Origin: Dioszegia crocea
Taxonomy: Eukaryota; Basidiomycota; Tremellomycetes; Tremellales; Bulleribasidiaceae
NCBI GenBank assembly: GCA_001600615.1
Contig: BCKK01000001.1
Coordinates: forward strand, 2,795,826 to 2,859,825
Direction of reading: 5' to 3'
DNA length: 64,000 nucleotides
Positions within the stretch are counted from its first letter, which is position 1, and the number at the start of each line of letters is the position of its first letter. Positions 44,933-59,900 of this stretch are shown here, piece by piece. The notes beneath the pieces are model-generated. The model saw nothing but the letters and a program-made list of their open reading frames with translations. It did no database searches and was not told where the DNA came from. Made by a program: the position numbers and the translations under genes.

Positions 44933-47900
44933 ATGGACAGCATAGAGGCAGCCGACAGCCCACAGGGCTCGGCGCTCGATGCCCTGCAATGGCTCAAAAT
45001 GAGCTGTCAAAATCTACTTCTCGATCTGGGCTACGATCTACACTCCGCTTCGACCAAGCCCCACGCCGCCCTCCAAGTCATCTTCGATTATGCTACGACT
45101 GATGCCGCGGACAACGTCTCGGCTATCCTAGAAGCTTTATCTCATCTTCTCGGTGTGGAAGGTGTCTCGGAAATAGTCGCGAGGCATTTCTCGCCAATAG
45201 TTTCGGATCTGTTAGCACGAAGGATTGCCATCACTTGTGTTGGGATGGACGAGTGGGAGAGTCGATTCAGCATGATAGCTGCTATCTGCGGAAGCACTCG
45301 AGGCTTGTGGAGGTAAGCCATATCCATGGATCTATGTTAGAATATTACTGACATCAGAAGTGTGGCTACAGCCTTTCTCGAGGCTTCGCCGTTCGCCGCA
45401 TCCCCTCTCAATCATCTCCCACTCGAACAACTCCCTTCCGTCCCCGCAGATCGATTACATCTCCTGCTCATCGCCTACTATCGTTTCCTACTGGCAGACG
45501 AGGCTATTGCCTCCCGGCTCAGCTGGCCACATGCACCACTCCACATCCTGCGCACTCAACATCCGGACACCGGCGTTCGACTCTTGGCTATCCGAATACT
45601 GAGTATGCAACGGCCTTGGAGCGAGGCCAAGCGGATTGAAATGGAGAAGGAGTGGGTTGGAGACATAAAGGACGTAAACGCGGAGTGGATATTTGGGTTC
45701 GAGGTGGTCAAGGCCGAAGCAGGTGGATTTGAGGTGAAGCGGAACATGGTTGATGGCTGGCTACTTCCAATCATGGAACGGAGACGATTGAAGCACAGTG
45801 AGTTATGACTGTCCGTTGCGTGCAGGAGCACACAGCTGACTATGTCTAGTCGAGGCCTTGACAAAAAATCAGCCAACAATCTCCCTTCAACCCCTCTACC
45901 CATATCTTTCACCCCGTGTTGTGCCCATTGGCAATCAACTATTCCTTCGCAACGCTTCTGCATCTTCCACTAGCGTCCCCTTCGTCCATGTCGCAACGGC
46001 GTCAACTGAGGAAGCACTGCTCCGCATCGTGCCCCTTCTTCAACAAGGATCGCCTATCCTTGTGTCCTCGACTCCATCTTCAGGCAAAACACATATCCTG
46101 CAACATCTATCCACCCTATTACATCCGGGTATCAATCCCGCTCATCGCATCCTTTCTATCCCTCTTGCCGATACCACCATCGATGTCAAGTCTCTCATCG
46201 GCACTTACATCTCCTCACCGACGAAGCCTGGCACCTTCGAGTGGATGGAGGGTGCCCTAGCCAAGGCTGTACGAGCCGGACGATGGGTCATACTGGACGA
46301 CATCGACAGAGCTAGTGTTGAAATGCTGGTCACCGTCGCAGGGATTGCTCGGAGCCTGCAACTTGGCCGACCTGGTCGACGAGCTAGGCTTGCCGTCCCG
46401 GGCAGAGAAGAAATAGAGGCAGGGAATGGCTTTGCTTTATTTGCCACCAGGTCTACCCGCCAAGACGTCGCCGCCCCCCTCGTATTCTTCGGCCATCATC
46501 TCTTCAACAACATCAATCTCTCCCCTCCCACCGACGAAGAGGTGCTCGCTATCCTCTCTGCCAAATTTCAGGCACTTCCAGCTTCGGTCTCGGCTACTCT
46601 TGTCCGAATGTGGCAAGAACTTCGGCCCATGGCCAGAGTTTCGGGCCCAGTCAAGGCTCGCGAAATTGGCCTCAGAGATCTGGAGAAGTGGTGTGCTCGA
46701 GTAGTCCGAAACCTACCTGCGGCCTCGACCATGGCCGCACTGGAACAGGTGCCAGCGGGCGTGTTTGCCAACCCCGTTTTCCAGGATGAAGTTTTGCTCG
46801 AGGCGGTCGACACATTCATGGCGTCGCTTGACAGTAAGCCTGCCTCGATTGAGCGCAGAAACGCCATGATTGCCGTCGTCGCTGCTGCTATCGGCATGGA
46901 CGAAGAGCGAGCATTCGCCCTTGTCGATAAGCGGAAGCCAACGCTCGAGAAGGTAGCGTCCTCCAAGCAACTCATCATCGGGCGAACAAGTACTCCCCTC
47001 GCTCCAGCGGCAAAAAGGCGGTCTACCCAGAACTCTCGACCCTTTGCCCTGACTAAACCCTCTCTTGTCCTGCTCGAGCGCATCACGGCTAGCTCAGCAA
47101 TGGGCGAGCCTACTCTTCTCGTCGGCGAGACCGGTACCGGAAAGACCACCGCGGTCCAGTACATCGCCGATGCGTGTGGCAAACCCCTCACCGCGCTCAA
47201 TTTGTCCATGCAGACCGAAAGCAGTGACCTTCTCGGCGGCTTCAAGCCGATCGATGCGTCGGTTGCCGCCCGGCTTCTCCACGCCAAGTGGCAAAAACTG
47301 TTCTGCGAGACATTCAGCATGACAAAACAACAGAACTCGTCGTTCTTGGAGGTGGCGGCGAAGGCGCTGAGTGGGCGGAAATGGCAGAGATGCGCAGAGC
47401 TGTGGTCTGCATCGGCACGCCGGGCGATGGAGAAGCTTCGCCGACAGGATGATAGGTGAGTCGGCAGACATCAGCTGAGAAGAGTTTACTGATCGTCTAG
47501 CGGAGAGGCGACCCCCGATCCCGGTCATGCGTCCCCTCGGAAACGCCGAAAGCCAAACATGCGCGCTGTCAAAGCCGCTGTCCAGTGGCAGGCCCTTATC
47601 GTCGAGGCCTCCGAGTTCGACCTGCATCACGTCAAGATGAATAGCAAGCTTGTCTTCTCTTTCGTCGAGGGTCCATTGGTCAAGGCTATGCAATCTGGGG
47701 AATGGTCAGTTTTCCAAACTCGCTCCGAATACGCGCTGATGGTTCAGGATCCTTCTGGACGAGATCAATCTTGCATCTCAGGAGACGCTCGAGGCGATAT
47801 CCACCGTGCTCGAAGGACCGTCCGCTTCACTCGTTCTCACTGAACGGGGTGATGTGGAACCGGTCACGCGACATCCGGATTTCCGCTTATTCGCTTGTAT

Positions 47901-50900
47901 GAACCCTGCGACCGATGTGGGCAAGAAAGACTTGCCGCCTAGTCTCCGATCCCGCTTCACCGAGATTTATGCGGCTCCTCCCGATGATGACCGAGAAGCT
48001 CTGGTCGGCATCATCACTCAGTACATCGGCGACATAGCAGCTGGTGACAGGGCCGCCATACTCGATGTGGCGGAGATGTACCAGGAGCTGAAGCTCCTCT
48101 CGGCGACTAAGGAAATCGTCGACGGAGCCAACACAGCGCCACACTACAGCATGCGTACCCTCGCTCGATCACTCATGTTCGCCATCGAGACCGCGCCTCT
48201 GTTTGGGCTCCGTCGGGCGCTATGGGAAGGATGCCTCATGGCATTCACCATGTCCCTCGATCTGGCCAGCATCGTGCGTGCTCGGGAGGTATGCAATCGA
48301 TATCTCCTTGGCCCGATGAAGAATGCCAAAGCCGTCCTGTCGCAAATCCCCTCCCTTCCCCCCGGCGCAGATTCGGACGACTACGTCCGTTTCGGTCCCT
48401 TCTGGTTGAAACGCGGTCCTCTCCCACCTTCCCCCGAGTCCCGATATGTCATCACTCCATCCGTTCAATCGAAGTTATCGGATCTTGCTCGGGTAGTGAT
48501 GACGCATCGATATCCTGTCCTTATCCAGGGCCCGACTTCATCCGGGAAGACCAGCGCGGTCGAGTTCCTAGCTCGACAGACCGGTCATAGGTTCGTTCGA
48601 ATCAACAACCACGAACACACCGATATCCAAGAGTACCTCGGGACGTATGTCACCGATCCCAAGACCGGTAATCTTGTTTTCCAGGAGGGTCTTTTGGTGA
48701 CTGCGGTTCGCCAAGGTCACTGGATCGTCCTGGACGAGCTGAATTTGGCCCCCACGGATGTTCTCGAGGCACTCAATCGTCTTCTTGATGATAATCGAGA
48801 GCTCGTTATTCCCGAGACTCAGGAAGTCGTCCGACCCCACCCCAACTTTATCCTCTTTGCCACACAAAATCCTCCCGGTCTCTACGCCGGCCGTAAGGTC
48901 TTGTCCCGCGCGTTCCGCAATCGATTCCTTGAGGTACATTTCGACGATGTCCCCAAGAATGAGCTCGAAACCATCATCTGTCAGCGGTGTCAGATCGCGC
49001 CGACGTACGCAAAGAAGATTGTCCAAGTCTTTGAGGAGCTCCGACATCGTCGGCAAGCTTCTCGAGTCTTTGAGTCCAAGCAGTCTTTCGCGACGTTGCG
49101 GGACTTATTCCGATGGGCGGAACGAGGGGCAGTGGGATATTCGGCGTTGGGGAGCGACGGGTATATGCTTCTCGCTGAACGAGGAAGACAGGATGAAGAT
49201 AAGCAGGTCATCAAAGGCGTTGTCGAGGAGGTATTGAAGGTGTCCATCGACAATCGGGCCATCTACGATCTCAGCCAGGAGACTGTCATGGCTCGTCTGC
49301 CGTTCTCCGAAATTCCAACATCCAACCTCGTCTGGACAAGGGCGATGCAGCGGCTGTTCACCCTTGTTGCTTCTGCTCTTGCCAACAATGAACCTGTTCT
49401 ACTCGTCGGCGAGACCGGTTGCGGGAAGACCTCAGTGTGCGATGTTATCGCCCTAGCATTTGGCCAGAATCTGGTCGGTGTCAATTGTCACCAGAACATG
49501 GAGACAGCCGACCTCCTCGGTAGTCAGCGACCGGTCCGCAATCGACTCGAGCGGAAAGCCAAGATCGTCGCTCGGCTGTCATCGCTGTCACCGGACATTG
49601 TCGTGACGGCCGATGACGATCTGGCTGTATGTGTGGCCGAACTCCGCCAGCGAGTCGATATCGACCAAGCGGAACTTCAGATCTGCGAGACCGAGCTGGC
49701 CCATTTGTCAGCCTTGTTTGAGTGGTCAGATGGACCCCTTGTCCATGCCATGCACCAAGGTGACTTGCTCCTGCTCGACGAAGTCTCTCTCGCCGATGAC
49801 TCGGTCCTCGAAAGACTCAACTCTGTTCTCGAACCCGGACGGACGCTAGTCCTGGCCGAGAAGGGCGGTAGCGATATCGACGCTGCAACTCTTGTTGCCC
49901 ATGCCAATTTCCACGTTGTGGCGACTATGAATCCCGGTGGCGATTTCGGAAAGAAGGAGCTGTCGCCTGCACTACGGAATCGATTCACCGAGATTTGGGT
50001 GCCGCCACTCAATGACAGAGATGATCTTCTCCAGATCATCGGTCTGTCGTGGAAGCACAAAGATCTAGAGCCTTACGGTGCTCTGATCTTAGACTTTTTC
50101 GAGTGGTTCGGAAAGCGGGTTGGAGATGCGGCTGGTCTTGGACTCAGAGATATATTGGTGAGCAGTCCGGACTTTCCTTGGGATCTTTGCTGACTCCCAG
50201 GCCTGGGTCAGTTTCATGAACGAGATATACGGACAAGGTGGATCAGAGGCATATCAAGTCTTTGTGAGTAGACTCCCCGTCCGAAACGTCTCCTGATGTG
50301 GAAGTATGCTGATGGGTACAGCACCATGGCGGGCAAATGACTGTCGTTGATGGGCTGGAGTCCCTACCCCAATGTGCCGGTATGGCCGCTGCCTCAATGT
50401 CAACTCTACGATCGGACTGCCTGAACCATCTATCAGGTCTAGGTGTTCAGGTGGGAGGGAAGGGCGTATCTATCTCGGACGTGCCAGCCGACATGGACGC
50501 AAATTCGACGTCCATCAGGATCGGTGTTTTCGGTATCCAACGAGGATCCTTACCTCCTTCAAACACCCAATTCCACTTCAACGCCCCTACTACTGCTTTG
50601 AACGCCATGAGGGTACTTCGCGCTTGTCAATTGCCGAAGGCCATACTGCTCGAGGGTAGTCCCGGTGTCGGAAAGACCAGTCTCGTTACTGCTCTGGCTG
50701 CTGCCGCGGGGTTCAACCTTCAGCGTATCAACTTGTCGGACCAGACCGATCTTATCGATCTCTTTGGATCCGATCTCCCAGTCGAGGGTGGCAAGGCGGG
50801 GGAGTTCCGATGGAGGGACGCGGCCTTCCTGGATGCCATGCAGAAGGGGGATTGGGTGCTACTGGACGAGATGAATCTGGCATCTCAGACAGTGCTTGAG

Positions 50901-53900
50901 GGACTGAATGCGGTACTGGACTACCGAGGTACAGTCTACATCCCCGAACTCGGTCGATCATTCGCTCGCCACCCCAACTTCCGCGTATTTGCCGCTCAAA
51001 ATCCTTTGCAACAGGGTGGAGGCCGGAAGGGACTGCCTAAATCCTTCCTCAATCGATTTACCAAGGTGTACCTGCAGGAGCAGACCGCCGACGATCTCCT
51101 CATCATCTGTCAACAACTCTACCCGATGCCTGAGGATGTCGTGCAGAAGCTCATTGCCTTCAATGAGGAGATCCGGGTCGCCAATACGGTCAATCGGACT
51201 ATCGGGCGGGAAGGCAGCCCGTGGGAGTTCAACCTGCGGGATCTCTTCCGGTGGTTCGGCGTCCTCGGCGCTCGGAATGGCCTGGAATCATCCATTCACC
51301 CAGTCGAGTTCCTGCGCATGATCTACCTGGAGCGGTTCCGAAATCAGGCAGATCGCGATGCCGTAAAAGCGATCTTCGAGCGGGTCTTCGAGACCACCAC
51401 ATCCCACTTCCGGCCCACACCGTACCTCACACCCGAGCTACTACAGATCGGTCATTCAGCCGCGCTCCGGGCTGGCGATGCTGGAACGACAGCGCTCGTC
51501 CGCCACGAGCATCTGGACCTGGCTGAGTCAGTGCTCAAGGCTGTAGAGCTTGGCTGGCTTGTCATCCTCGCTGGGGACAGCGGAGGGGGAAAGCGATCCC
51601 TGGTACAGACCATAGCAGGCCAAGCTGGAAGGACAGTCGGCGAATTCACCATGCACCCCGGAGTCGACACCTCGGAGATGCTCGGTAGCTTCGAGCAGCA
51701 GGATCATCGGCGACTCGTTCGCACCACGTACTCCGCACTCGTGAAGCTCCTGGACCGAGCCGAAGATGATCCAAGATCCAGCAGTAGCTCCCGTACTGAG
51801 CTAGCTGAGGCGTACGAGGCCTTCATCGGCGGATCTGTCGCCCCTGACCGATTGCTGGCTGCAGCTCAGGCAGCTGTCCAACATCTTCCGGAAAGCGCTG
51901 AGCAGGCTTCGATCAAGCAGAGCCTTTCTGCAATCTCTACGCTCGATCAAACCCTGACCGGTTTCGCCTGGGTCGACGGCCAACTCGTCGATGCATTGCG
52001 AAATGGGGGATGGTACCTCATCTCCGACGCCAACCTCTGCAGTCCGTCGGTTCTCGATCGGCTGAATAGCTTGTGCGAGTCGAATGGGTCGCTCATCCTG
52101 AGCGAGAAGGGATCCACCAGCGGCATGCCCGAAATCATCCAGCCCCACCCGGACTTCCGCCTATTCATGACCTATGACCCTCGCTACGGAGAGCTATCAC
52201 GGGCGATGCGAAATCGTGGTATCGAGCTGTACTTGCAGCACGCGCACATCCCTCGCGAAATCAAACTGTCCGATTCGGCCATGCTATCCGACTCGCTCCT
52301 GCGGGCCTCTTGGCTCATTGAGGATATCGATGGACAAAGCCCGTCAGCGGTGGCCAACGGGGTGGCAGGAAGCTTGAAGGCATCCTTGCCCCACCTCGCC
52401 CGCTCGATTGGCTTTGGCGATGAAACAAGGGGCGTCTTGATCTCTCAGGCTGTCACCTGGGCACAATCCAACGTGATCGAAGACATGCCGTCCTCATCGC
52501 GGTGTGCCTCAGTACGTTCTTATGCATATCCTCATTCTGCTTTAAACGTCCGCTGACTGCTTAGACGATCGATTCCGCCTCCGCCACAAACGAAGACAAC
52601 CCCGTATTCCAATCAATGCAAATCCACCTTCGCATTCACGCGGCCCAGGTCCGACTTCAAGAATGGATCGTGGCAAACAACACCACCAAAGCAGTCCTTG
52701 CTCAATCTGCGGCCAGTACGACGGGCCGGAAGAATAAGCGGTCGGTCCCGGGGGCGAGTGTTTACGCTTTGATTGTGGAGTTACGCACAAGGCTACAATC
52801 AAAGCTCAGCGTCGTTGGTGCGGGGATGGTGAGTCTTGCTTTAACTTTCAAGAGCCCAGGCTGATCATTAGGCTCGACAACTTGAGGGCATCGACAGGGT
52901 GGAACTACTCCTGCACCATCTCGAAGAGCGCTGCAAAAGCGACGTCTTCGACTACTCGGCGGTCGGGCTCATTGCGGAATGGCTGGACCAGGAACTGAAA
53001 GACCTTAGCGGGGCCGAAGAACTTATTCAGCTCGCCGCGAGATCGATTCAACACATCCAGACTACTACCGGTCGAGGACAATCTGAAATCTGGACGCTGT
53101 TCAGGTCGGCTTACGAGGTGGAGCAAGCTATTCCGGAGGACCTCCTGCTTATGGCGGATAAGTGCGACGATATAAGTAAGTCTGATTCCTCCCGCGTCGA
53201 TGAGATGTTGACGTTCTCAGAGCTTCGCCAAATGCTACTGAAAGGCCTTGCTGCCTTACAGTCATCCCCTGAGGATACTACCTCCGTGGCGCATTTGAGA
53301 GAGCTGCTCGCGGGAGTGACCGACGCCGACGCGCAGGTACCCGTGTCCCAATGGACCCAATGGCCGATGGTCAATATAGTTGAGCTACACTCTGCATTTC
53401 GAGGCGAAGACGTGAGTTCACGGACGGATTACAAGCCTGCAGATAGATGCTGATCCTTGTCAGCTTCGAGAACAAGATCTGGCTTTAATCCTATCCGACG
53501 ATGCTGTGCCCGTCAGCCGCTTAATCCCGATTGCTACAATCCGCTCACTTGCGGGTAAGTCATATGATCAAAATAAAATTACTTCGCTGAAGTTGTCTTA
53601 GACGTCGGTCATCTGAAGTGGATGTCCGCATGGCTTGGTCGGACCTGGGAACACAGCTCAGAAGCAGGATCAGAAGAAGTGAGTGCAATGACGTCGCTCT
53701 CACTGACTTAGCAGGCTTTGGGTGGACCAGCACATCTCTTTGGTCCGGCCCAGCTGCTTGGCATTCTACGCTTCGAGTAAGTGCTACACGAAACAGTTTG
53801 AATCCTGCTGACGGTCCAGCTCTTCGGACGACCTTCGGCTCGACCAGATCGCCGATGCGGATAACGCTCTCGGCTTCTCGATCCGAGCAGCTCTATGGAG

Positions 53901-56900
53901 TACGCATCTCGGACAAGATCGTACTTCTGCGCTTGTCGATCTGACTCTTGAGGGAATCCGTCAGGTGAGTTGATCTAAAAGCCAAACGTTATGATCCACA
54001 CTCACGGACGTCTAGTTGCTCCTAGCCTTTGGCCTCACCGTGGCTCATTCGGGAGATGCGTCAGCCCAAGCGCGGGCATTGGCCGATGCGATACAAGCCT
54101 CGCCGCGCGAGCACGTCCGACAGCCTGGAGAGTCCCATCTCGCTCCACATCTCCTGGAGGTTGCGTCTTGCAACAGAACGACCCAGACAATCGGCAATCT
54201 CTGCCTCGGCATCTCCCGCTTTCTGCTCGAAGTCTACGTGACTAGCGTCCCGATGGATCCTGCGGTCCGACGCGTTCTCACGCATGAGCTACTCGTGTCT
54301 CGTCTCACGCGACTGCACGAGGAGCTGCAAGCCATCGAGGAAATGGAGATCAGGATAAAGGGGATCAGCGACTCACTCCGTCGATTCAAGGTCTGCGCCA
54401 AGATCACCGAAACCGAAAACCTCATATCCAATCTCGGGCCTACAAGCCCGCGCACGTCCGATCCTGCTCGACTTGCCTACCTCTTCAACGAGGTTCACTC
54501 CTTCCTTGACGATGTCTACTCTGAAGCATCAGCACGCAGCCTGGTCACCTCCCTGGCGAATAACGAACTCCAAGCTCTGCACCGAGAGCAGTCATTCCAG
54601 CTGGCCGCCGCCTCTTTCCTCGGTCGTCTCGCTTCCGTGTACGCGGATCTGGGCGATTTGATTCAGCCTGTCATCACTGCCATACATTTCGGACGCTTTG
54701 GTCTACGCGCCCTTGCTCGAGACGCCGAGAAGCGGCGCTCCCGGCCGGATCACGTCGTAGAGACCGCTCTGCTCTTCCCCCGCGCAGCTATCATCCCCCA
54801 GCTGCAAGAAACCGTTCTTCGTCAAGCCTCCTCCACATCCGACCTACTCATCACCTCCTTTTCCCATGCTGCGGAGACCGGGAATTCCACTCAGCGTAAT
54901 CGTCACTTGGAGACGCTACTCGTCTACATTGATGGCTTATACTCCAAGTGGAGTGAAGCGCGGATGCAGGAGCAGCACGATGAGCAGGCGAAGGAGAGTT
55001 TGTATCGGGTGAAGAAAACGGAGGTAGAGGTGCTGTCTGATTTGGAGCAAGAGGAACAGGAGTTCACAGAGATGTTCCCGCAGTATGAGGCGGACGAGGA
55101 GGGCAATGTGATATTGCCCAAGGTGGCAGAAGTTGAGGAGGAAAAGGCAACCTCGTTCTCCAAGAGCGCTGTGGATTCCTTCCACGAACTCATCACATCT
55201 CTCTTTGGCGGAGCTAGGGGGACCTCGACATCTAAACACCTATCGGAGCTCCTTCGGCATACCGTCAGGTCGAGGTTCGACCCACGCAGCTTTGACGAGG
55301 GTCTCGACACCATCAGTCTGTCTTGGCAGTTGGAAACACTACATCGGCGACTGGCGGAATCGAAGAAGCCTAGTCAAACGCCCAACTTCTACCTAGGCGC
55401 GAACGAGCCCGAAACCCGAAAAGCAGCTGCCATTGCCGCTCGTCTTCACCGCCGCCTCGATGCCCTGATCATTGAGTGGCCCGAGCAGATGATTCTGCAG
55501 CACATCCGGGACCGGTGTGACCGGTTCCTGCTGCTGGATATCCGGAGCCCGGTCGCTATGACCCTCACCAATCTTGAGCAACTCCTCATTCACATAGACG
55601 ACTGGGAGCCGTATGCCAATCGCGAGAACTCGCTCAAGGCCCACCAGGCGGAAATATCGGCGCTACTCATCGACTGGCGTCGACTCGAGCTCAGCTGTTG
55701 GACTCGTCTGTTAGACGATCAGGCCAGCCAGTACGTCGCGAGAGACTCGGAATGGACGCTTCGGCTATTCGGAGCTCTCATCAGCGGCTCCAACTCAACG
55801 GCGGACCTCGCGAAACACTTCGAGTCACTGGTCCCGATGATGACAACGTATCTACAGACCAGTACCCTCGGATCGTTCCCTGCCCGACTGTCCGTCTTGG
55901 ACTGCTTCCGGCGTATGGCAGGCGAGCTTTCCGCCCTCCCGGGTAGCGGCAACCTCGTCGCCGTACACGCACTTCTCAGCAACATCATTAATAACGCACG
56001 TTTGTTCACTACCCGGGTGAACGACTCGGTCCGGACCCAACGGGCTGTCATTGACAAGGCGATCAAAGACTTCGTCAAGCTTGCGAGCTGGAAAGATGTC
56101 AACATCTTTGCTCTACGTGCCTCGGCACAGAAGTCGCACAAGCAGTTGCATCGGAACATTCGGAAATTCCGCGATGTTCTTCAACAGCCCGCCGCGCCGA
56201 TGCTGTCTGACCTCACAGCGGTCGTGTCCCAGGTCTCCCCTCAGCTCGAAACATCATTTCTCTCTCCTACCTTCGACATATCGACGCTTCCCGTAGCGGT
56301 CGATGCCGGAATCGACGCCGCTACCCCTGTTCACCTCCTACGGCTACCCGATACTCTCGCCAAGTTCACAAATTTACTCTCGACTCGGTCCAACGGGGAC
56401 ATCGAGAAAGTAGGTGAAGCGGTCGATGCCATGGCAGTCGATATCATAGAGACCGCTGCCGAGTTGGCTTCTGCCACTCCAGAGTCGCTTACAAAGGAGA
56501 ACACCAAGGTTGTCGCCAATCTGGCGCGCAGGAAGCGAAAGGCCTACTCGGACTTGTTGAAAGCGCTCCGTGCGTCCGGCTTCTCGCAGAGTGTCCGGGC
56601 GGACGCTTTGGCGAGGCAGCAATCTACTACCCAAATGCTCCAGCGGTCGCCCTTCGACCTGGACTCACTTCCCGATAGCCTGCGCCCGGTCGTCGGCGCT
56701 GTCGAGATCTATGATACCAAGCTCGGCGTCTTGCTTCCTGCGCTCCGCGCGGCATTCAACGGGCATCATCCTGATATCGCATCGCCCGATTTGCAGCGGG
56801 GTATAGGTTTCACCGAATCCCTATTGGCGACTTGCTTATCCCAGCGGCAAAAGTAAGTTTCAAACATTGAAGTTAGCTGACGGTCAGGCTTGGCGTCTCC

Positions 56901-59900
56901 ATTGGTACACTATCCTCACTATCTGCAAAAATAGGCCATGTTCGCCGGTTGGCTCGAGCCTCTGCAATTGAGGGAGGGCAGGAAGTCTTGGATCGTCTGG
57001 TAGAGGCGAACCTCCTCTACTGCAGACTGAGGCAGGCTCTGTCGGAGGCGCAGGATTCTATCAAGCGGCATCGTGATCTCGAGGAGAGATCGGTGGTTCA
57101 AGGGGATCTAGGAGGCCTGCAGGCTTTCGTTGCTGAGCTGGACGATTTATTGCCAAGCTTGGATCAGATCTGTGCTTCTGCACGAGCTTCGTCATACCAT
57201 GTCTTCTCAAGCAGTAAGCACTTTCTCGCTTCCATTATATGGCTACGCTAAAGCTCCAGCTGAGAGTACCCTGCTTTCGGCAGCGGACAACCTTCGTTTG
57301 AGATTGATCAATGACTTGACTCGGCAAATTGCGTCTTCGCCCATGTTCAGCTACCTCTACATACCCCTCCTCACCATGGCCAATCGACTCCCTCTCTTCA
57401 CCGGCACATTGTCACAAGCTGCACTGAGCTCGGACATTCGACAACAGAGTAACGACCTGATCTCCGCCATCCTCGTGCTAGCTCAGTCCCTTCCTCCAAC
57501 CTCCCAGCCCACCGAGACCGACGAAGCTCCCCATCTCCCCGAGTCATTTGCAAAGCAACTCCTCCAAATCGATGCTCTGCGTCTCCCCGAACTCATCTCC
57601 CGCCTCGACAGCCTGATGTCTACCATCTCAGCCCAGACCTCCGGCGTTTCGATACCTTTCGGCACGATTCCGCTCGCGCAAATTTTGCCCTTCCTCGAGA
57701 CCGTCGGCGAGCGCTACGCTCAAGCGGTATCACAGCACTCCTATGCCATCAAGTCGACCTACAAGCTTTGCTATGTGGTCGGTCGGATTGTGCTTGATCT
57801 AGCACAGAAGGGCTTCTGCAAACCTCTGGAGGAGTCTAAATCCAAGGATGGCGAAGGTGAGGAAACAGTCGAGGGTACCGGGATGGGCTCTGGAACCGGT
57901 GACAAGAATGTCAGCTCTGAGATTGAGGAGGAAGGTCAGGTCGAGGGTCTGCAAGGGGAGAAAGAAGAGGAGAAGGACGAGGATGACGACGAGGATGGAA
58001 GCGATGACGATGCGGTGGACATGGAGAACGACTTCGAAGGAGATTTAGGAGAAGGAAAGGAGAAGAAAGAGGAAGAAGGGGATGATCGAAGTGAAGAGGA
58101 GGAAGATCACGACGAACACGCTGGCGATGTCGATCCTCTTGATCCAGGAGCGGTGGACGAGAAATTCTGGGGCGAAGAGGACGAAAAGGATGGGAAGGAT
58201 CAAGGCAAGGATGAGGTCATGGAGCAACAGGGCCAGGATGATGCTGGTGAGACCGAAATGACGGCCAAGGAGGAGGAGACCAAGAAGAAGGAAGAAAAGA
58301 AGAAGAAGGAAGAAAAGGAGTCAGCAGATAAGGCGGATGAGAATGGAGATCAGCAGGACATGCCTGAGGAAGGGGAGACGGGTGAGGAAGGGGAAGAGGA
58401 GCAACGAGAAGACGAGCAAGGTGATGACGAGGTCAACCCGCCCGGCCGACCCGATGAGCCGAATGTCAATGTCGACGAGGGGGATCGACTGGATCTTCCG
58501 GAAGACATCAACCTCGATGGTGACGACGACGAGTCGGAGAATGGCTTGAACGGAGAGGATGATATCAGCCTACCACCGGACGAACGAGGTGAAGATGAAG
58601 AAATGGGAGAGGGGGATGATGCGAGCGTTGCTTCAGAAGATGATGGCGCTGCTGATGAAGAGGGTCCGGAGGCGACGGGTGTTGGAGAGGAAGAGGTCCA
58701 GGATCAGGAGGAGGTTGTCGGGCAGAATGTGGATATGTCTGCTGCAGACGATACCAATGCGCAAGACTCTGCGGATCTGGGGCAGGGGAAGGGAGGTAGT
58801 GCCGAGGAGCAACCGAAAGAGAAGGATGTGAAGGATGGAGAAGCGGATGAGGAGGACAAAGCGGATGTCGAGCCAGAAGAGACCAAGCCGGAGGGAGAAG
58901 GGTGAGTTTACTGATTAGCTTGTAAGATTTAAGCTAATTTCTAGATCTGCTCCAGACCAATCCTCCGGCCCCGCCGATCAACAGCAAGGCGAAGGCGCTA
59001 TCGACTCATCTGGTGCACCCATCCCTACCGATGCTCAAAACCAACCTCAGCCCAAACGCAGTCTCGGCGATATTCTCGAAGACATCCGACGGCGGAAGGA
59101 CGAAATTCTTGCTCAGCAGGAACGAACCGAGGAGGTTGAGAAGCGAGATGACGGCAAAGAAGAGGCACCGGGACAGGTGGAATACCTCCAAGATGGCGAT
59201 ATGGACGAGGGCCAACAAGCGCTAGGAGCTGCGGGCGAGGAGGAGAGACAAAAGCTGGAAGACCTCAACATTGTTGATGAGGATATGGAGGGAGAAGCAG
59301 AGAGGGGTATGGCGGATGAGCCGCAGGTGGAGGATGAAACCGAGAGAGACGACGCGCAAAAGGACCGGGCAGAACAGCAGACTAGCCAAGTCTCTGGCAC
59401 ACCCAACCAACAAGACACCGAGAAGGCCCTCACTCGTGCGGATATCAACGGATCTACGGAGGCTCCGTCTGCTGCCGAGCGCATGGACGTCGATGCGCCC
59501 GAGGGTGACGAGGAGGCGACGGCGGATGCTAAGGAGGAGGAAATGGTGATGGAGGTGGAAGAGGCGGAGTTGAATGTCGTGGACTCGGGTCCGGCATCAG
59601 ATGGGACGGACGGAGAAGATCGATGGCGACACTACGCTTCCCTCACTAGCGACCTATCCTACGCGCTCTGCGAACAGCTCCGACTCATCCTCGAACCCAC
59701 CCTTGCTACCCGGCTTCAGGGTGACTTCCGGACCGGTAAACGCCTCAACATGCGGAAAATCATCCCTTACATCGCTAGCGAGTACACCAAAGATAAGCTC
59801 TGGCTGAGAAGGACCAAGCCCTCCCGTCGAGAGTACCAGGTCCTCCTCTCGCTCGACGATTCCCGATCCATGGCGGAAAGTCACTCGGTAGACTTGGCGT

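Noticed and set aside
46568..47320. 250-codon minus frame inside MDN1
   Set aside because: Antisense of an exon with strong midasin AAA similarity; GC-rich codons create such frames.
57840..59600. Glu/Asp-rich region as a simple-sequence repeat
   Set aside because: It is the normal acidic domain of midasin; codons are mixed and not a tandem repeat.
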